Assembly (NCBI GenBank): GCA_021234155.1
Contig: JAJEKV010000020.1
Span: 4,944,563-5,008,562, forward strand
Direction of reading: 5' to 3'
From: Isoetes taiwanensis
Lineage: Eukaryota > Streptophyta > Lycopodiopsida > Isoetales > Isoetaceae
Length of the DNA: 64,000 bases
Shown here: positions 12,126-19,619 of the stretch, in pieces
How positions within the stretch are numbered: the stretch's first letter is position 1
Layout: every line of letters begins with the position of its first letter
Position numbers and translations under genes: made by a program
The notes under the pieces: model-generated
Database searches by the model: none
What the model saw: the letters and a program-made list of their open reading frames with translations, nothing else
Told to the model about the DNA's origin: nothing

Positions 12126-12955
12126 ATGGCAAGAACTAAGCAAACTGCAATCCATGCAGGTGGTGTAAGGCCGTGATTACATTAGTCCGCCTTCTTCATC
12201 TCGACTCTCAAGTCTCGATAGAGATTCTCCTCCTCCGACCATGCCTAACGTAAGAAGACCCGAAAAGAAATCCGCATGATAGGCGGCGGAGAAGAAGCTC
12301 GGAGTAAGTAGGGAGGTGCACTCGGTTCGAGACGAGGATGAAAATGTGAGAGACCCGCGAAAGCGAATATGACGGATTAATTATTGGGCAGCTTATTATT
12401 CTTGCTCTTCCCGGCTCCTCCCGTGGAGGTGTTAGGACCTTCAAATCAAAGGAGGAGGCCCAACGCCTTTAAAGGGGAAGGCGACCGGGGAATGTGAGGG
12501 AGACGGAAGAGTCGGGCCGAGGAAACCTCGCAAATGTCGGGTGAGGAGGCGGCCGGAAGAGTCGGGCCGAGCAACGTGCTCCAAATGCCGGGTGGGTGAG
12601 GGTAGTGGCCGGAAGCGAAGACTAAGCCCGGCATTAAAGCGCTTCGCAAGATTAAGAAGCATCGAAGAGCACCGAGATGGTCATTCCACGCCTCCCATTT
12701 GCCGACTCGCGGAGAGAGATTCTCAAGAGTGTGGTGCGATACATCATACCAAGCATAGAATTCAAGCAACCGCTTTAAATGCTCTTCAAATGGCTTCGAA
12801 GCAGCTTGGTGTCTGGCCTGTTCGAGGACTTCGCAGCCTTGCAGCAATACATGCCAAGCGGATGTCATGCCCAAGGACATGCGCCGCGCCTTACGATAAG
12901 GGATCCCGAAAGTACTATGGTCAAAATTTTATGGCTGAATACAACAAGAAGAAAG
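12126..12955 (+). pseudogene. histone H3-like gene, frameshifted
   Basis: Exon 1 (12126-12164) encodes MARTKQTAIHAGG, the H3 tail start with K4 kept but the R8-K9-S10 region changed, and ends at a GTAAGG donor. About 450 bases further on, H3 core text appears in shifting frames: KPGIKALRKIKK (alpha-N region, near 12630), STEMVIPRLPF then REILKS (near 12668-12730), ATALNALQMASKQLGV (alpha-2, near 12768), LFEDFAAL (near 12818), AAIHAKRM (near 12840) and MPKDMRRALR followed by IRDPE (C-terminus, near 12870-12910). At least three frame changes are needed. Between tail and core is a GC-rich, Arg/Lys-rich stretch with an imperfect duplication around GGAAGAGTCGGGCCGAG. The residues point clearly to histone H3, but to a divergent variant. 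It is either a pseudogene or badly affected by sequence errors. Confidence 0.7.
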
Positions 12956-13111
12956 ACCCCTTTAAAAAGGCCGTGAAGTGCCTTTTTGTGTTTTTTCATA
13001 TGTATAATATTTCTTAATGTAATGGCTTTATAAGCTTAATCTCTTAGTCCATTTCTTTCTTAGAAGCCTAGCTTCGCACTTTGTATTTTTTTTTTTTAAT
13101 GTTATACGCGA

Positions 13112-13180
13112 GGATCACACGACGCGCAGCAAGCATTGTGCTTTTTTGTTGCACATAGTAGTCTTCGTGTCGTGTGATCC
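13112..13180. repeat. island hairpin H1
   Basis: The left arm GGATCACACGACGCGCAG (13112-13129) pairs with CTTCGTGTCGTGTGATCC (13163-13180) with two mismatches. The loop is about 33 bases. It sits between the H3-like gene and the next gene, and its right end directly abuts the telomere-like tract. Confidence 0.8.
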
Positions 13181-13182
13181 AA

Positions 13183-13218
13183 CCCTAACCCTAACCCTAA
13201 CCCTAACCCTAACCCTAA
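13183..13218. repeat. interstitial telomere-like tract (CCCTAA)6
   Basis: Six exact CCCTAA units, the six-base TTAGGG type rather than the seven-base TTTAGGG type usual in plants. It lies two bases after hairpin H1. Confidence 0.95.
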
Positions 13219-13345
13219 AATGTACGGACAAATCTCCCACAACTACCGTGTCCCCTTTCATAATCGATAAACGGCTACTTGAGTTCAAAAGTGACAGCGC
13301 CTTACCGCTCCTAAACATCTTCTTATTTTCGTCGTTTGCTTCGCC

Positions 13346-13669
13346 ATGGATTGTTATGTGAAGTTCCTGGAATGGTATGCATCCGCCCCTCATGACAACG
13401 AGGAAGTTGCGCCGACTGCGATTTATCCGTTCTATTGCAAGGAGTTGGACATCATGGCAAACAGTAGCGAGCTTGGATGCTATCGCGAGGTTGCCTTAGC
13501 TTTCACCCGGACCGCTTGGTCTTAGCGCACGTCCTTTGCAGATGTCCCTGGCTTGTGGATTCCAAAACCAGCTCTAGAGGAGGCGGCTTCCCATTTGCAA
13601 ACAGGGAAGATGTTTTTCAAGAATGCTGCGCAACGGGCTCCTCCTGGCTGCGTCCTTGTGCTTAAGAAG
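13346..13669 (+). CDS. unidentified short exon with in-frame TAG
   Basis: From ATG 13346 the frame encodes MDCYVKFLEWYASAPHDNEE and continues to a TAG at 13523-13525. Beyond it the same frame stays open with protein-like text (RTSFADVPGLWIPKP, QRAPPGCVLVLKK) up to a good donor, AAGAAG|GTATCT, at 13670. So this looks like one exon carrying a single nonsense codon. I recognise no family. It lies just after hairpin H1 and the telomere-like tract and may be the 5' exon of the acidic gene that follows; the acceptor cannot be fixed. Confidence 0.4.
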
Positions 13670-13746
13670 GTATCTTATTTCTCTTTGCCGTTTGCATTTG
13701 CTAGTTATTGCATTTCGCTTTCGCCAAACCAAGATACACCGAAACA

Positions 13747-14657
13747 ATGAAATCTTTAAGCCAAGGGGGGTCAGTTATGTGTGATGATGCTGACTATGAC
13801 GTAGAAATGGAGATAGATCTACAAGAAGAAGAGCAAGAATGTAGGAGTTTTAGCTTCGACGCACTGGCCTTGGGTGAACCAGAGGAGGGAGATGATTCTG
13901 AAGGTGATGAGGATGGGGATGAGGATGAAAAGAAGTTGTCTGACATAACGCCAATTTTAGTGGAAGGCAAAGAATACCTATTGCTAAGTGATATACTGAG
14001 AAACCCGTCTTTGTTACGAATGTGTGCTAGGGAAGACGAGCTTATCAACACCTTGGCCGAATGGGTAAACTTAGGCCTAGATTTTGAAGAGGATTTGGAC
14101 AAAGAGATGTTTGAAGTGTCTAATTATACCGGCAATGCTATAAAGCTTAAAGAAGCCTATGAGAGGCTGGAGTCTCGATTTGCTCAAGATGAGGCGAATC
14201 TACCAACGGAAGAAGAATTCCAGCGTCTCCGTGCAAAGCTGCCAACAGGATCTACAGGTTTGGCAGGCCCTTCAGTCAATCGCGGCAGCATAAGCCTGGT
14301 AGATGAGGATAAATGTGAAGAAGATAAGCTTGAGGGTTCTTATTTGTGGGAAGTAGTAGATTTTTTTTTGCCGACATGCACGCGGGGGACGGGGAAAGAT
14401 TGAAGGACTCTACATTGTTACGATATATCTCAAGATTCGTTAATGGGGAGATAATCGTCTTCGCCAGAACTTTCAGTCCAAAAGGTGCGAGTTTGTCTAT
14501 TACATCCGCATTATGCATGTTCGGGAACCATTCCCAATTGGCATCAAACACTGAAAGGGTGATAGCAATTCGGCGGGATGTTGTGCTACAATATTTTGAC
14601 GACCAAGCCGGTCTGCGGGCGAGCAATATGTTAAATCTTTTAGTCTGGCGGGTTTGA
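13747..14657 (+). pseudogene. acidic protein with helicase-like tail, split at a T9 run
   Basis: The first frame (ATG 13747 to 14403, 218 residues) is very acidic at its start (EMEIDLQEEEQE, then GDDSEGDEDGDEDEKK) and has a helical middle. A run of nine Ts at 14361-14369 precedes a second frame that is open to 14657. An indel in that run would join the two. The second frame contains RLKDSTLLRYISRFVNGE, SALCMFGNHSQLAS and TERVIAIRRDVVLQYFD. This order (a polar N-ending strand, then an Arg-rich strand) faintly recalls the C-terminal part of superfamily 3 or D5-type primase-helicases. No Walker A motif is visible, so the function is unproven. Readable protein text may continue in other frames to about 14785. 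Confidence 0.4.
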
Positions 14658-14877
14658 CTCACCTAAGGTTGGAAGCAGGGGTCGATAACATGGAAGTCAT
14701 TGCCTTGTTGGATCGGTCTTGTGGGGATTGAAAGAGCATGAAATTGACGACGAAGCTTGAGAAATTGGAAGTTATATGTTTTCTAACTTGTATCATTAAA
14801 ATTATTTATGTACGATTGTCCTTCCGAAATTCCTAATAAAAATTATTTTATTTGTATTTATTCACATCACGCCTGAA

Positions 14878-14926
14878 ATACATCACCGCTTTTTACATCA
14901 TATCTAGGTTTTCGCCGTGGTGATAT
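14878..14926. repeat. island hairpin H1b (degenerate)
   Basis: A left arm containing CATCACCGC and a right arm TTTTCGCCGTGGTGATAT, resembling the right arm of H0. It lies 3' of the acidic/helicase-like gene. Confidence 0.4.
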
Positions 14927-14978
14927 TTATCTCAAGAAATGAAATATTATTGGAAAAAACAATTAATTTATTTATTCC

Positions 14979-15009
14979 TCACACGACGCCGAGAAGCAAC
15001 TTCGTGTGA
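14979..15009. repeat. island hairpin H2 (short)
   Basis: TCACACGA (14979) pairs with TCGTGTGA (ending 15009) around the core GACGCCGAGAAG. It is a shortened member of the family and lies eight bases before the TATA box of the first coiled-coil paralogue. Confidence 0.6.
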
Positions 15010-15016
15010 CTCATGT

Positions 15017-15024
15017 TATAAATA
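15017..15024 (+). promoter_or_regulatory. TATA box of paralogue 1
   Basis: TATAAATA followed by GAAGA, 112 bases before the ATG at 15129. The same box and following word recur before paralogue 2. The leader between is pyrimidine-rich (CTTCC/CTCATCTTC). Confidence 0.65.
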
Positions 15025-15128
15025 GAAGACCGATGTCCACGCTGACCTCGACGCCTTCCCTTACGCTCATCTTCTACTTCCCCGGCCTTACCGCTCATCT
15101 TCTACTTCCGCCTTCCACCTTCCGCCCG

Positions 15129-15522
15129 ATGGCATCATCATCTTCCTCTAGCGACCACGCCAAGATAGCACTCCGCAGCCGCCCGAGCTCGCCGTGGACA
15201 TCACCCTTTGCGGTGGTGATGAAGAGATTCAAGGAGATCCATGATGAAAACAACCGTCCTCGCCGCCGAGAACAATGAGGGCGGTCGAGATTAGCCTTCA
15301 CGAGGGAGCTACCGCGACGAAGCGAGACGTTGAGCTCGTGGAAACATTCGCCATGTACCAAGAGGCGGCGAGCCGGGGCGGCGGTAGTTGAAACTGCTCA
15401 CATGATTTCGCAGGCCTTAGAAGATATGGAGAAGAAGCTCCGAAGCCGCGGAGGATGAGAACGCCAGCCCACGGCAAATAGCGGGACATGAAAATCAGCT
15501 AGAGGATCATGAAGATCCCTAG
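15129..15522 (+). pseudogene. coiled-coil family paralogue 1, frameshifted
   Basis: Starts MASSSSSSDHAK and contains VVMKRFKEIHDEN, closely matching paralogue 2, but nucleotide alignment needs frame changes on both sides of that motif. Downstream, other frames give VETAHMISQALEDMEKKLRS and a terminal GHENQLEDHEDP ending at TAG 15520-15522. It is evidently a decayed copy of the 16037 gene, and it shows that the intact ancestor had an acidic C-terminus like paralogue 3. It is flanked by hairpins H2 and H3. Confidence 0.6.
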
Positions 15523-15621
15523 CCGTTGTATCTATCTATTTTTTGCTTCAAAGAAAAGTTTTCTCTATTCTTTGCTTCTGTCTATCCTCTTGTTCCAATG
15601 TATGTTCTGTTTTATTAAAAT

Positions 15622-15686
15622 ATCACACGACGCGAAATGCCTTGCTTGCAATTAGGTAGCAATCAATGGATTTCGCGTCGTGTGAT
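15622..15686. repeat. island hairpin H3 (perfect 16-bp arms)
   Basis: ATCACACGACGCGAAA (15622-15637) and TTTCGCGTCGTGTGAT (15671-15686) are exact reverse complements with a loop of about 33 bases. It lies 100 bases after the end of paralogue 1. Confidence 0.9.
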
Positions 15687-15848
15687 CTCCATGCCGTTCT
15701 ATTTTGCTTCAATGAGAAGTTCTATCTTTAGTTATGTATCAGTAAAATTACTTATGTATAGATTGTATCACCGAAATTATGAATAAAAATTATCACACGA
15801 GCTTTGTCTGGAAGAAAAGACGTTAGAAGAAGTAACGGTCCTTTTTCC

Positions 15849-15910
15849 TCACACGACGCGTTAAGTAACGGTCCATTTTCCTGACCCACGGCATCCTTCG
15901 CGTCGTGTGA
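15849..15910. repeat. island hairpin H4 (perfect 12-bp arms)
   Basis: TCACACGACGCG (15849-15860) pairs exactly with CGCGTCGTGTGA (15899-15910). The word AAGTAACGGTCC occurs just outside and again just inside the left arm, which suggests a local duplication. The TATA box of paralogue 2 is 25 bases downstream. Confidence 0.85.
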
Positions 15911-15934
15911 CTCAAGCTATTACGAAATCCCTGT

Positions 15935-15942
15935 TATAAATA
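15935..15942 (+). promoter_or_regulatory. TATA box of paralogue 2
   Basis: TATAAATAGAAGA, identical to the paralogue 1 box, 102 bases before the ATG at 16037. The pyrimidine-rich leader is made of CTTCCGCC/CATCTTC repeats. Confidence 0.7.
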
Positions 15943-16036
15943 GAAGATCTTCTATCTTGCCTTCGACCTCCGATCCTCTTCCATCTTCCGCCTTCTGCTC
16001 ATCTTCTCCGCCTTCCGCCTTCCGCCTTCTCCTCCG

Positions 16037-16342
16037 ATGGCATCTTCATCCTCCTCCAGCAAGCGACCGCGCCCAGAGCTGCCCGCGGACATCACCCTTG
16101 CTGTGGTGATGAAGAGATTCAAGGAGGTTCACGACGAAAACAGCCGTCTCGTCGCCGAGAAGATGGAGGCGGTGGACAGGTTAGAATTCACGAGGGGGCT
16201 GCTGCATGAGCGAGACCTTGAGCTCGCTGCAACATTAACCAGGTACCGAGAGGCCAATAGTCGTAGGGTCGAGACAGTTTTAACTGCAGGCGAAACCCTT
16301 CATAGGGTTTTAAAGCTCGTGTGCAGATTTCGCGTGGTGTGA
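16037..16342 (+). CDS. small basic/coiled-coil protein, paralogue 2
   Basis: 101 residues from ATG 16037. There is a serine run after MA, then a basic patch KRPRP, then ELPADITLAVVMKRFKEVHD and a strongly helical heptad-like region rich in E, R, L and K (residues about 35-90). No known domain is recognised; it lacks the bZIP basic signature. The core motif ELPxDIxLxVxMKRxKE is shared with paralogues 1 and 3. The C-terminus (LVCRFRVV) reads into a hairpin right arm (TTCGCGTGGTGTGAT at about 16328), so the original C-terminus may have been replaced or truncated. A TATA box and a leader matching its neighbour support a real transcription unit. Confidence 0.6.
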   Translation: MASSSSSSKRPRPELPADITLAVVMKRFKEVHDENSRLVAEKMEAVDRLEFTRGLLHERDLELAATLTRYREANSRRVETVLTAGETLHRVLKLVCRFRVV

Positions 16343-16495
16343 TACAGTGTAGTTAGAATAGTTATTAATGTGTTCCAGCGGACAGTACCATTAATGTGTT
16401 CTAGCGGACAATGTGTTCTAGCGGACAACCGACAGAATCCGCTCGACACGTGCGACAGCAGCCGACTGTGTTTAATATGTTCAAGCGCTAATATG

Positions 16496-16503
16496 TATAA
16501 ATT
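16496..16503 (+). promoter_or_regulatory. TATA-like box of paralogue 3
   Basis: TATAAATT, 93 bases before the ATG at 16589. The position agrees with the boxes of paralogues 1 and 2. Confidence 0.5.
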
Positions 16504-16588
16504 GAGGTCCTTGCATTGTGCTCCTTCCGCCGGTTAGAGTCTTTGCTCCTCACTTCTATAATCTTAACGTCCCTCCCATTTGTCATCT

Positions 16589-17059
16589 ATGGCCTCCACA
16601 TCCTCAACCGCTGATAAGGGAAAACGCAAGAGGATAGAACTCCCTTCTGACATAGTGTTGGGTGTTCTAATGAAGAGGTTGAAGGAGCAAGATGATCTTC
16701 TAAAGGAAAACGCCGTTACAATTCAGCAAAAAGAAGAAGAGAATGAATTCAACCTTCTCATGCTTCGTAGCCAGGAGAGGCAAATCAGGCGGTTGAATAG
16801 AAGGCTGGACAGGATGACATGCCCCAACAACTGCATTGAGGTGGTTATGACGGCAACGAGGTTGCTAATTCAGGCAGAAGAACATGTTATGCTATTGGGA
16901 CAGGAGCGGGACATGTACAAAGAGATGGTGGGCAGATTAGAGGAACGTTTGGATGGGGTGATTGCAAGCTTGAGGAGAAGAGATGAAGACGAAGACGAGG
17001 ACGGAGCTGATGATGATGATGAAGATAATGAAGAAGAGCTCGCACTAGAGCAACAATGA
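16589..17059 (+). CDS. small basic/coiled-coil protein, paralogue 3 (intact)
   Basis: 156 residues from ATG 16589, chosen over an upstream non-ATG start because MASTSS aligns with MASSSS of the paralogues. The order is a Ser/Thr-rich start, the basic patch KGKRKR, the family motif IELPSDIVLGVLMKRLKEQD (residues about 16-35), a long predicted coiled coil (about 33-135), and an acidic tail (DEDEDEDGADDDDEDNEEE) ending at TGA 17057-17059. A basic N-terminus, coiled coil and acidic tail suggest a nuclear or nucleic-acid-associated scaffold, but that is inference and I know no family. It is the best-preserved member of the triplet. Hairpin H5 begins 84 bases after the stop. Confidence 0.7.
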   Translation: MASTSSTADKGKRKRIELPSDIVLGVLMKRLKEQDDLLKENAVTIQQKEEENEFNLLMLRSQERQIRRLNRRLDRMTCPNNCIEVVMTATRLLIQAEEHVMLLGQERDMYKEMVGRLEERLDGVIASLRRRDEDEDEDGADDDDEDNEEELALEQQ

Positions 17060-17142
17060 GTCGTTGTATTTTGTTTTTCAATGTAACATCTTTCACAACT
17101 TTAATCAAAAGTAACCTTTTTTTATTATTATCTTGTAAAGCT

Positions 17143-17206
17143 TCACACGACGCGAAGCCACATAAATGCAAGCAATAGCGAACTCCACTGTTCGCACCGT
17201 ATGATA
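17143..17206. repeat. island hairpin H5
   Basis: A canonical left arm TCACACGACGCGAAG (17143-17157) with a diverged right arm TTCGCACCGTATGATA. It lies directly 3' of paralogue 3. Confidence 0.7.
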
Positions 17207-17214
17207 CAAATAAG

Positions 17215-17279
17215 ATCACACGACGCGAAGCTACAGTTGTGCAAACAAGGTTGGAGGCAAGTACTTCGCATCGTGTGAA
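17215..17279. repeat. island hairpin H6
   Basis: ATCACACGACGCGAAG (17215-17230) pairs with CTTCGCATCGTGTGA (17264-17278) with one mismatch. It ends 12 bases before the stop codon of the convergent minus-strand gene, so H5 and H6 each sit at the 3' end of one of two converging genes. Confidence 0.85.
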
Positions 17280-17290
17280 CATGCTACACA

Positions 17291-18497
17291 TTACAAGTAT
17301 ACTTTACCGATTCTTTGTCTCTTAGATCTCCACTGTTGCGATGCTAGTGGGGCCCTAGAATTTTGCCAAGCAACTTTCCGTTTTCTCTTCAGCATTATGC
17401 CAATGGTGTTTACGACTTGTGGGTTGCTCCTTAAAGCGACCTTCTTGTCGTATTTAGCCATCGCCCTTCTATAAAACCACTCTGTCATCTGTCTTAGAGG
17501 GTTGGTTCCCACATTTCCACCCCCTCTTTGAGTGTTACGATGAAAGGCTATTTTAGCTTGTTTATGCGACTTCTCCATGCCTTGTGCACTCCATTAATCG
17601 CTAGGCTTCCATACTTCCTAAAAACCAAGGTGCATGAGCCCAAAAGATGTGCAAGTAGTGCGTGACTTCACTCTCTCCCCATCGTCTATGAAAGCTTTAA
17701 TAAATTTGTTATTCGCTTGCACGAACATTTACGCATCTTCTCTTGTGAGGTCCATTCTCCGAATGTATGGGAACAATTCGGACAATGCATCCCATGCTTT
17801 TTTTTCCTCAATGCCCGAACGAACGCCATCCATGCGGTGCGGTCCCCGCTTCGCATCAACCAGCAATTTTCCAAATTCATAGACCTTTTCTCCCATCCGG
17901 TTTCCGTTCGAGCCTCTCTATGATTCTTTATGAAGCGTCGAGCTTTCACCCCTCAATTGACACCTTACGAGGCACACTTGTTCTTCCCCGCCCGTTTCTC
18001 ATCGAGCTCTAATCTTACATTGCCACCATGCAAACACGCTTCGATAGAACATGTTCAACTCTACGAATTCCTTCCTCTCTTCTCTTCTTGTCTGAAATGT
18101 TCCACACGAATCTGCAGCTCAAAAATATCATCTTGTCGATGATTCTCACAAAGCCGTGCAAAGTGCAGATATGAACCCTCTCTAATGGTATGGGGAAAAT
18201 CCCATGGAACTTGGGATCTTCTTCTCCTCTATTAGGAGCATTTGCTTGGTTAAGGGACAAGGTTGAAACAGTCTTCCCAGTACTTGATGACTTCCTTGCA
18301 TGATTGCAGTACAGACAACTTTTAGATGTTCCTTGTCCTCCTCCACTTATGTTGTACATTGCTTTCTCAGTTTTTAAATCAGACGCCAAGTGAAAAATTA
18401 CTTTGTAAGATCCATAGTGATCTACTTGCAATTTTTTCCCTCCCTCGAATCTAGATATTAGACTCGGGATGTCAGTTTGATTGAACACCCATTTCAA
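17291..18497 (-). pseudogene. unidentified conserved protein, several frameshifts
   Basis: Reading down the minus strand, one gene emerges across frames. 18497-18015 contains VDHYGSYKVIFHLASDLKTE, a CLYC pair and IFPIPLERVHICTLHGFVRI. Near 17900-17700 the text includes ELFPYIRRMDLTRED and QANNKFIKAFIDDGE. Near 17690-17640 it reads EVTHYLHIFWAHAPWFL. 17578-17291 has GMEKSHKQAKIAFHRNTQRG, EWFYRRAMAKYDKK and a basic end. I have the impression of an uncharacterised eukaryotic family, possibly of transposon origin, with a Cys pair and His-rich HYLHI...HAPWF and KSHKQAK blocks, but I cannot name it. Frameshifts make it non-functional as read. Confidence 0.5.
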
Positions 18498-18626
18498 TAC
18501 CTCGTGGGTTTCTTTCCTCCCCCTCCTTCGAATGCTCGCCCTCGAGCATATGGGACTTACATCATTTGCCCATTAGGCAATTAATATATTTGGGACGCTC
18601 CCATGAAGACTTGAACTCGAGACTCG

Positions 18627-18783
18627 GCTCTGATACCATTTGATATGACACCTTAATTATCATGCCCCAACCAACTGAGCAAAAGCATCTAGATGTTGAG
18701 GTTTGATCCTCTAGATATGATAATTAGGTACCGCCTCCCTAAGATCCTCTCGAGTGGTCTCCCATGGGCCCCAAATCATATCA
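18627..18783 (-). mobile_element. small LTR plus initiator-Met primer-binding site (TRIM-like)
   Basis: GCTCTGATACCA (18627-18638) is the reverse complement of TGGTATCAGAGC, the usual plant primer site matching the 3' end of initiator methionine tRNA. Two bases on, a segment starts TGATATGA (18641) and ends TCATATCA (18776-18783), a TG...CA unit of 143 bases with matching inverted ends. LTR, two bases and PBS in this order fit the 5' end of a minus-strand LTR element with a very short LTR, as in TRIM elements. No second LTR was found nearby, so it is a remnant. Confidence 0.55.
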
Positions 18784-18879
18784 GAAAGGGCCAAAAACCA
18801 TACGGAATGACTCGATCATACCCATAACGGAGGCTAATGTTCGCACAGGAATGCAATCAACAAGGAGCTTTGATGCTAA

Positions 18880-19600
18880 GCTAAAAAAAAATAGCACCTT
18901 GCAGCGGCAACGGATAAGAAACCTGAGGATGAATCAATCGTAAAGCCCAAGAATTTGACCACATGAGAACATTCTAGCTAGCACTTATGTAGAGCTAAAA
19001 CAAAGCCAACCGCCTCAAAATCCTGCATCACCAAAGCTTTGAAATTCTTAAAGTTAGAAACGGAAGTAGCAAATAAGAATTTATCTACATAGGGAATGCA
19101 AGGACATCCTTTAGAATGCCATAGATGCACCAATTGCCGCATTAGTTTGGTAAATATGTAGCATGCAGAAGAAAGACCAAATGGTAAGGGCGTAAACATA
19201 TAGTAAGAACCTTTGAACTCAAAGCCAAGGTATGACCAACAAACAGGATTAATATCGACATGATGGTAACCAGAGTGGAGATCAAAAGTAAACAAGGCAT
19301 CATTAGGTTTGACAATATCATGGACTTCCTTTATAGTCTCATATTTGAAAGGAATATGTGCTAAGCTACTATTAATATAGCGAAGGTCCAAAATAAGGCG
19401 CAATTTATTTCCGGCTTTAGGCACCATGCTCAAAGGCGAGCATATGAAGGGAATTGATTTTGAGACAGTAGCAGCACCCGAGGCAAGTAAGTTCTTGATA
19501 GCACCCCTAACAAACTCTGCATGTTGCTGCACAGGCCTATGGTTTGGCTGAGACTAAGGTTGACTGAGGGGACCATGTAGCCAAGGAAGGGACTACCCAT
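18880..19600 (-). pseudogene. DIRS-like reverse transcriptase, decayed
   Basis: The open frame 19532-18978 reads as an RT: SPLSMVPKAGNKLRLILDLR, then DALFTFDLHSGYHHVDI (first catalytic Asp block), then LGFEFKG, then TPLPFGLSSACYIFTKLMRQ. The YHHVDI, ACYIFTKLMR and WHSKG words are characteristic of DIRS-order elements (tyrosine-recombinase retrotransposons) rather than gypsy or copia. The catalytic YxDD box reads YVDK, so one Asp is lost. Upstream in another frame NGYSLPWLHGPP matches the usual N-terminal start. Downstream, past a stop near 18975, KFLGFTIDSSSGFLSV resembles the start of the RNase H part. It ends about 100 bases before the small LTR. No recombinase domain is visible. Confidence 0.7.
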
Positions 19601-19619
19601 TACTGACCCAATCAAGTAC

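Noticed and set aside
13794..14102. Minus-strand Ser-rich ORF opposite the acidic gene
   Set aside because: It is the antisense shadow of Glu/Asp codons (GAA/GAT read as TTC/ATC and serine-rich text) of the plus-strand gene.
10967..17279. A CRISPR array formed by the repeated CACACGACGCGAAG words
   Set aside because: The repeats are inverted pairs at irregular distances between genes, not regularly spaced direct repeats, and the context is eukaryotic.
16887..17291. 134-residue minus-strand ORF over paralogue 3
   Set aside because: It overlaps the better-supported coiled-coil gene antisense and both hairpins, with no domain of its own.
18627..18638. A tRNA gene suggested by TGGTATCAGAGC on the minus strand
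   Set aside because: Only the 3'-end complement of initiator tRNA is present. Its position next to a TG...CA segment fits a primer-binding site.
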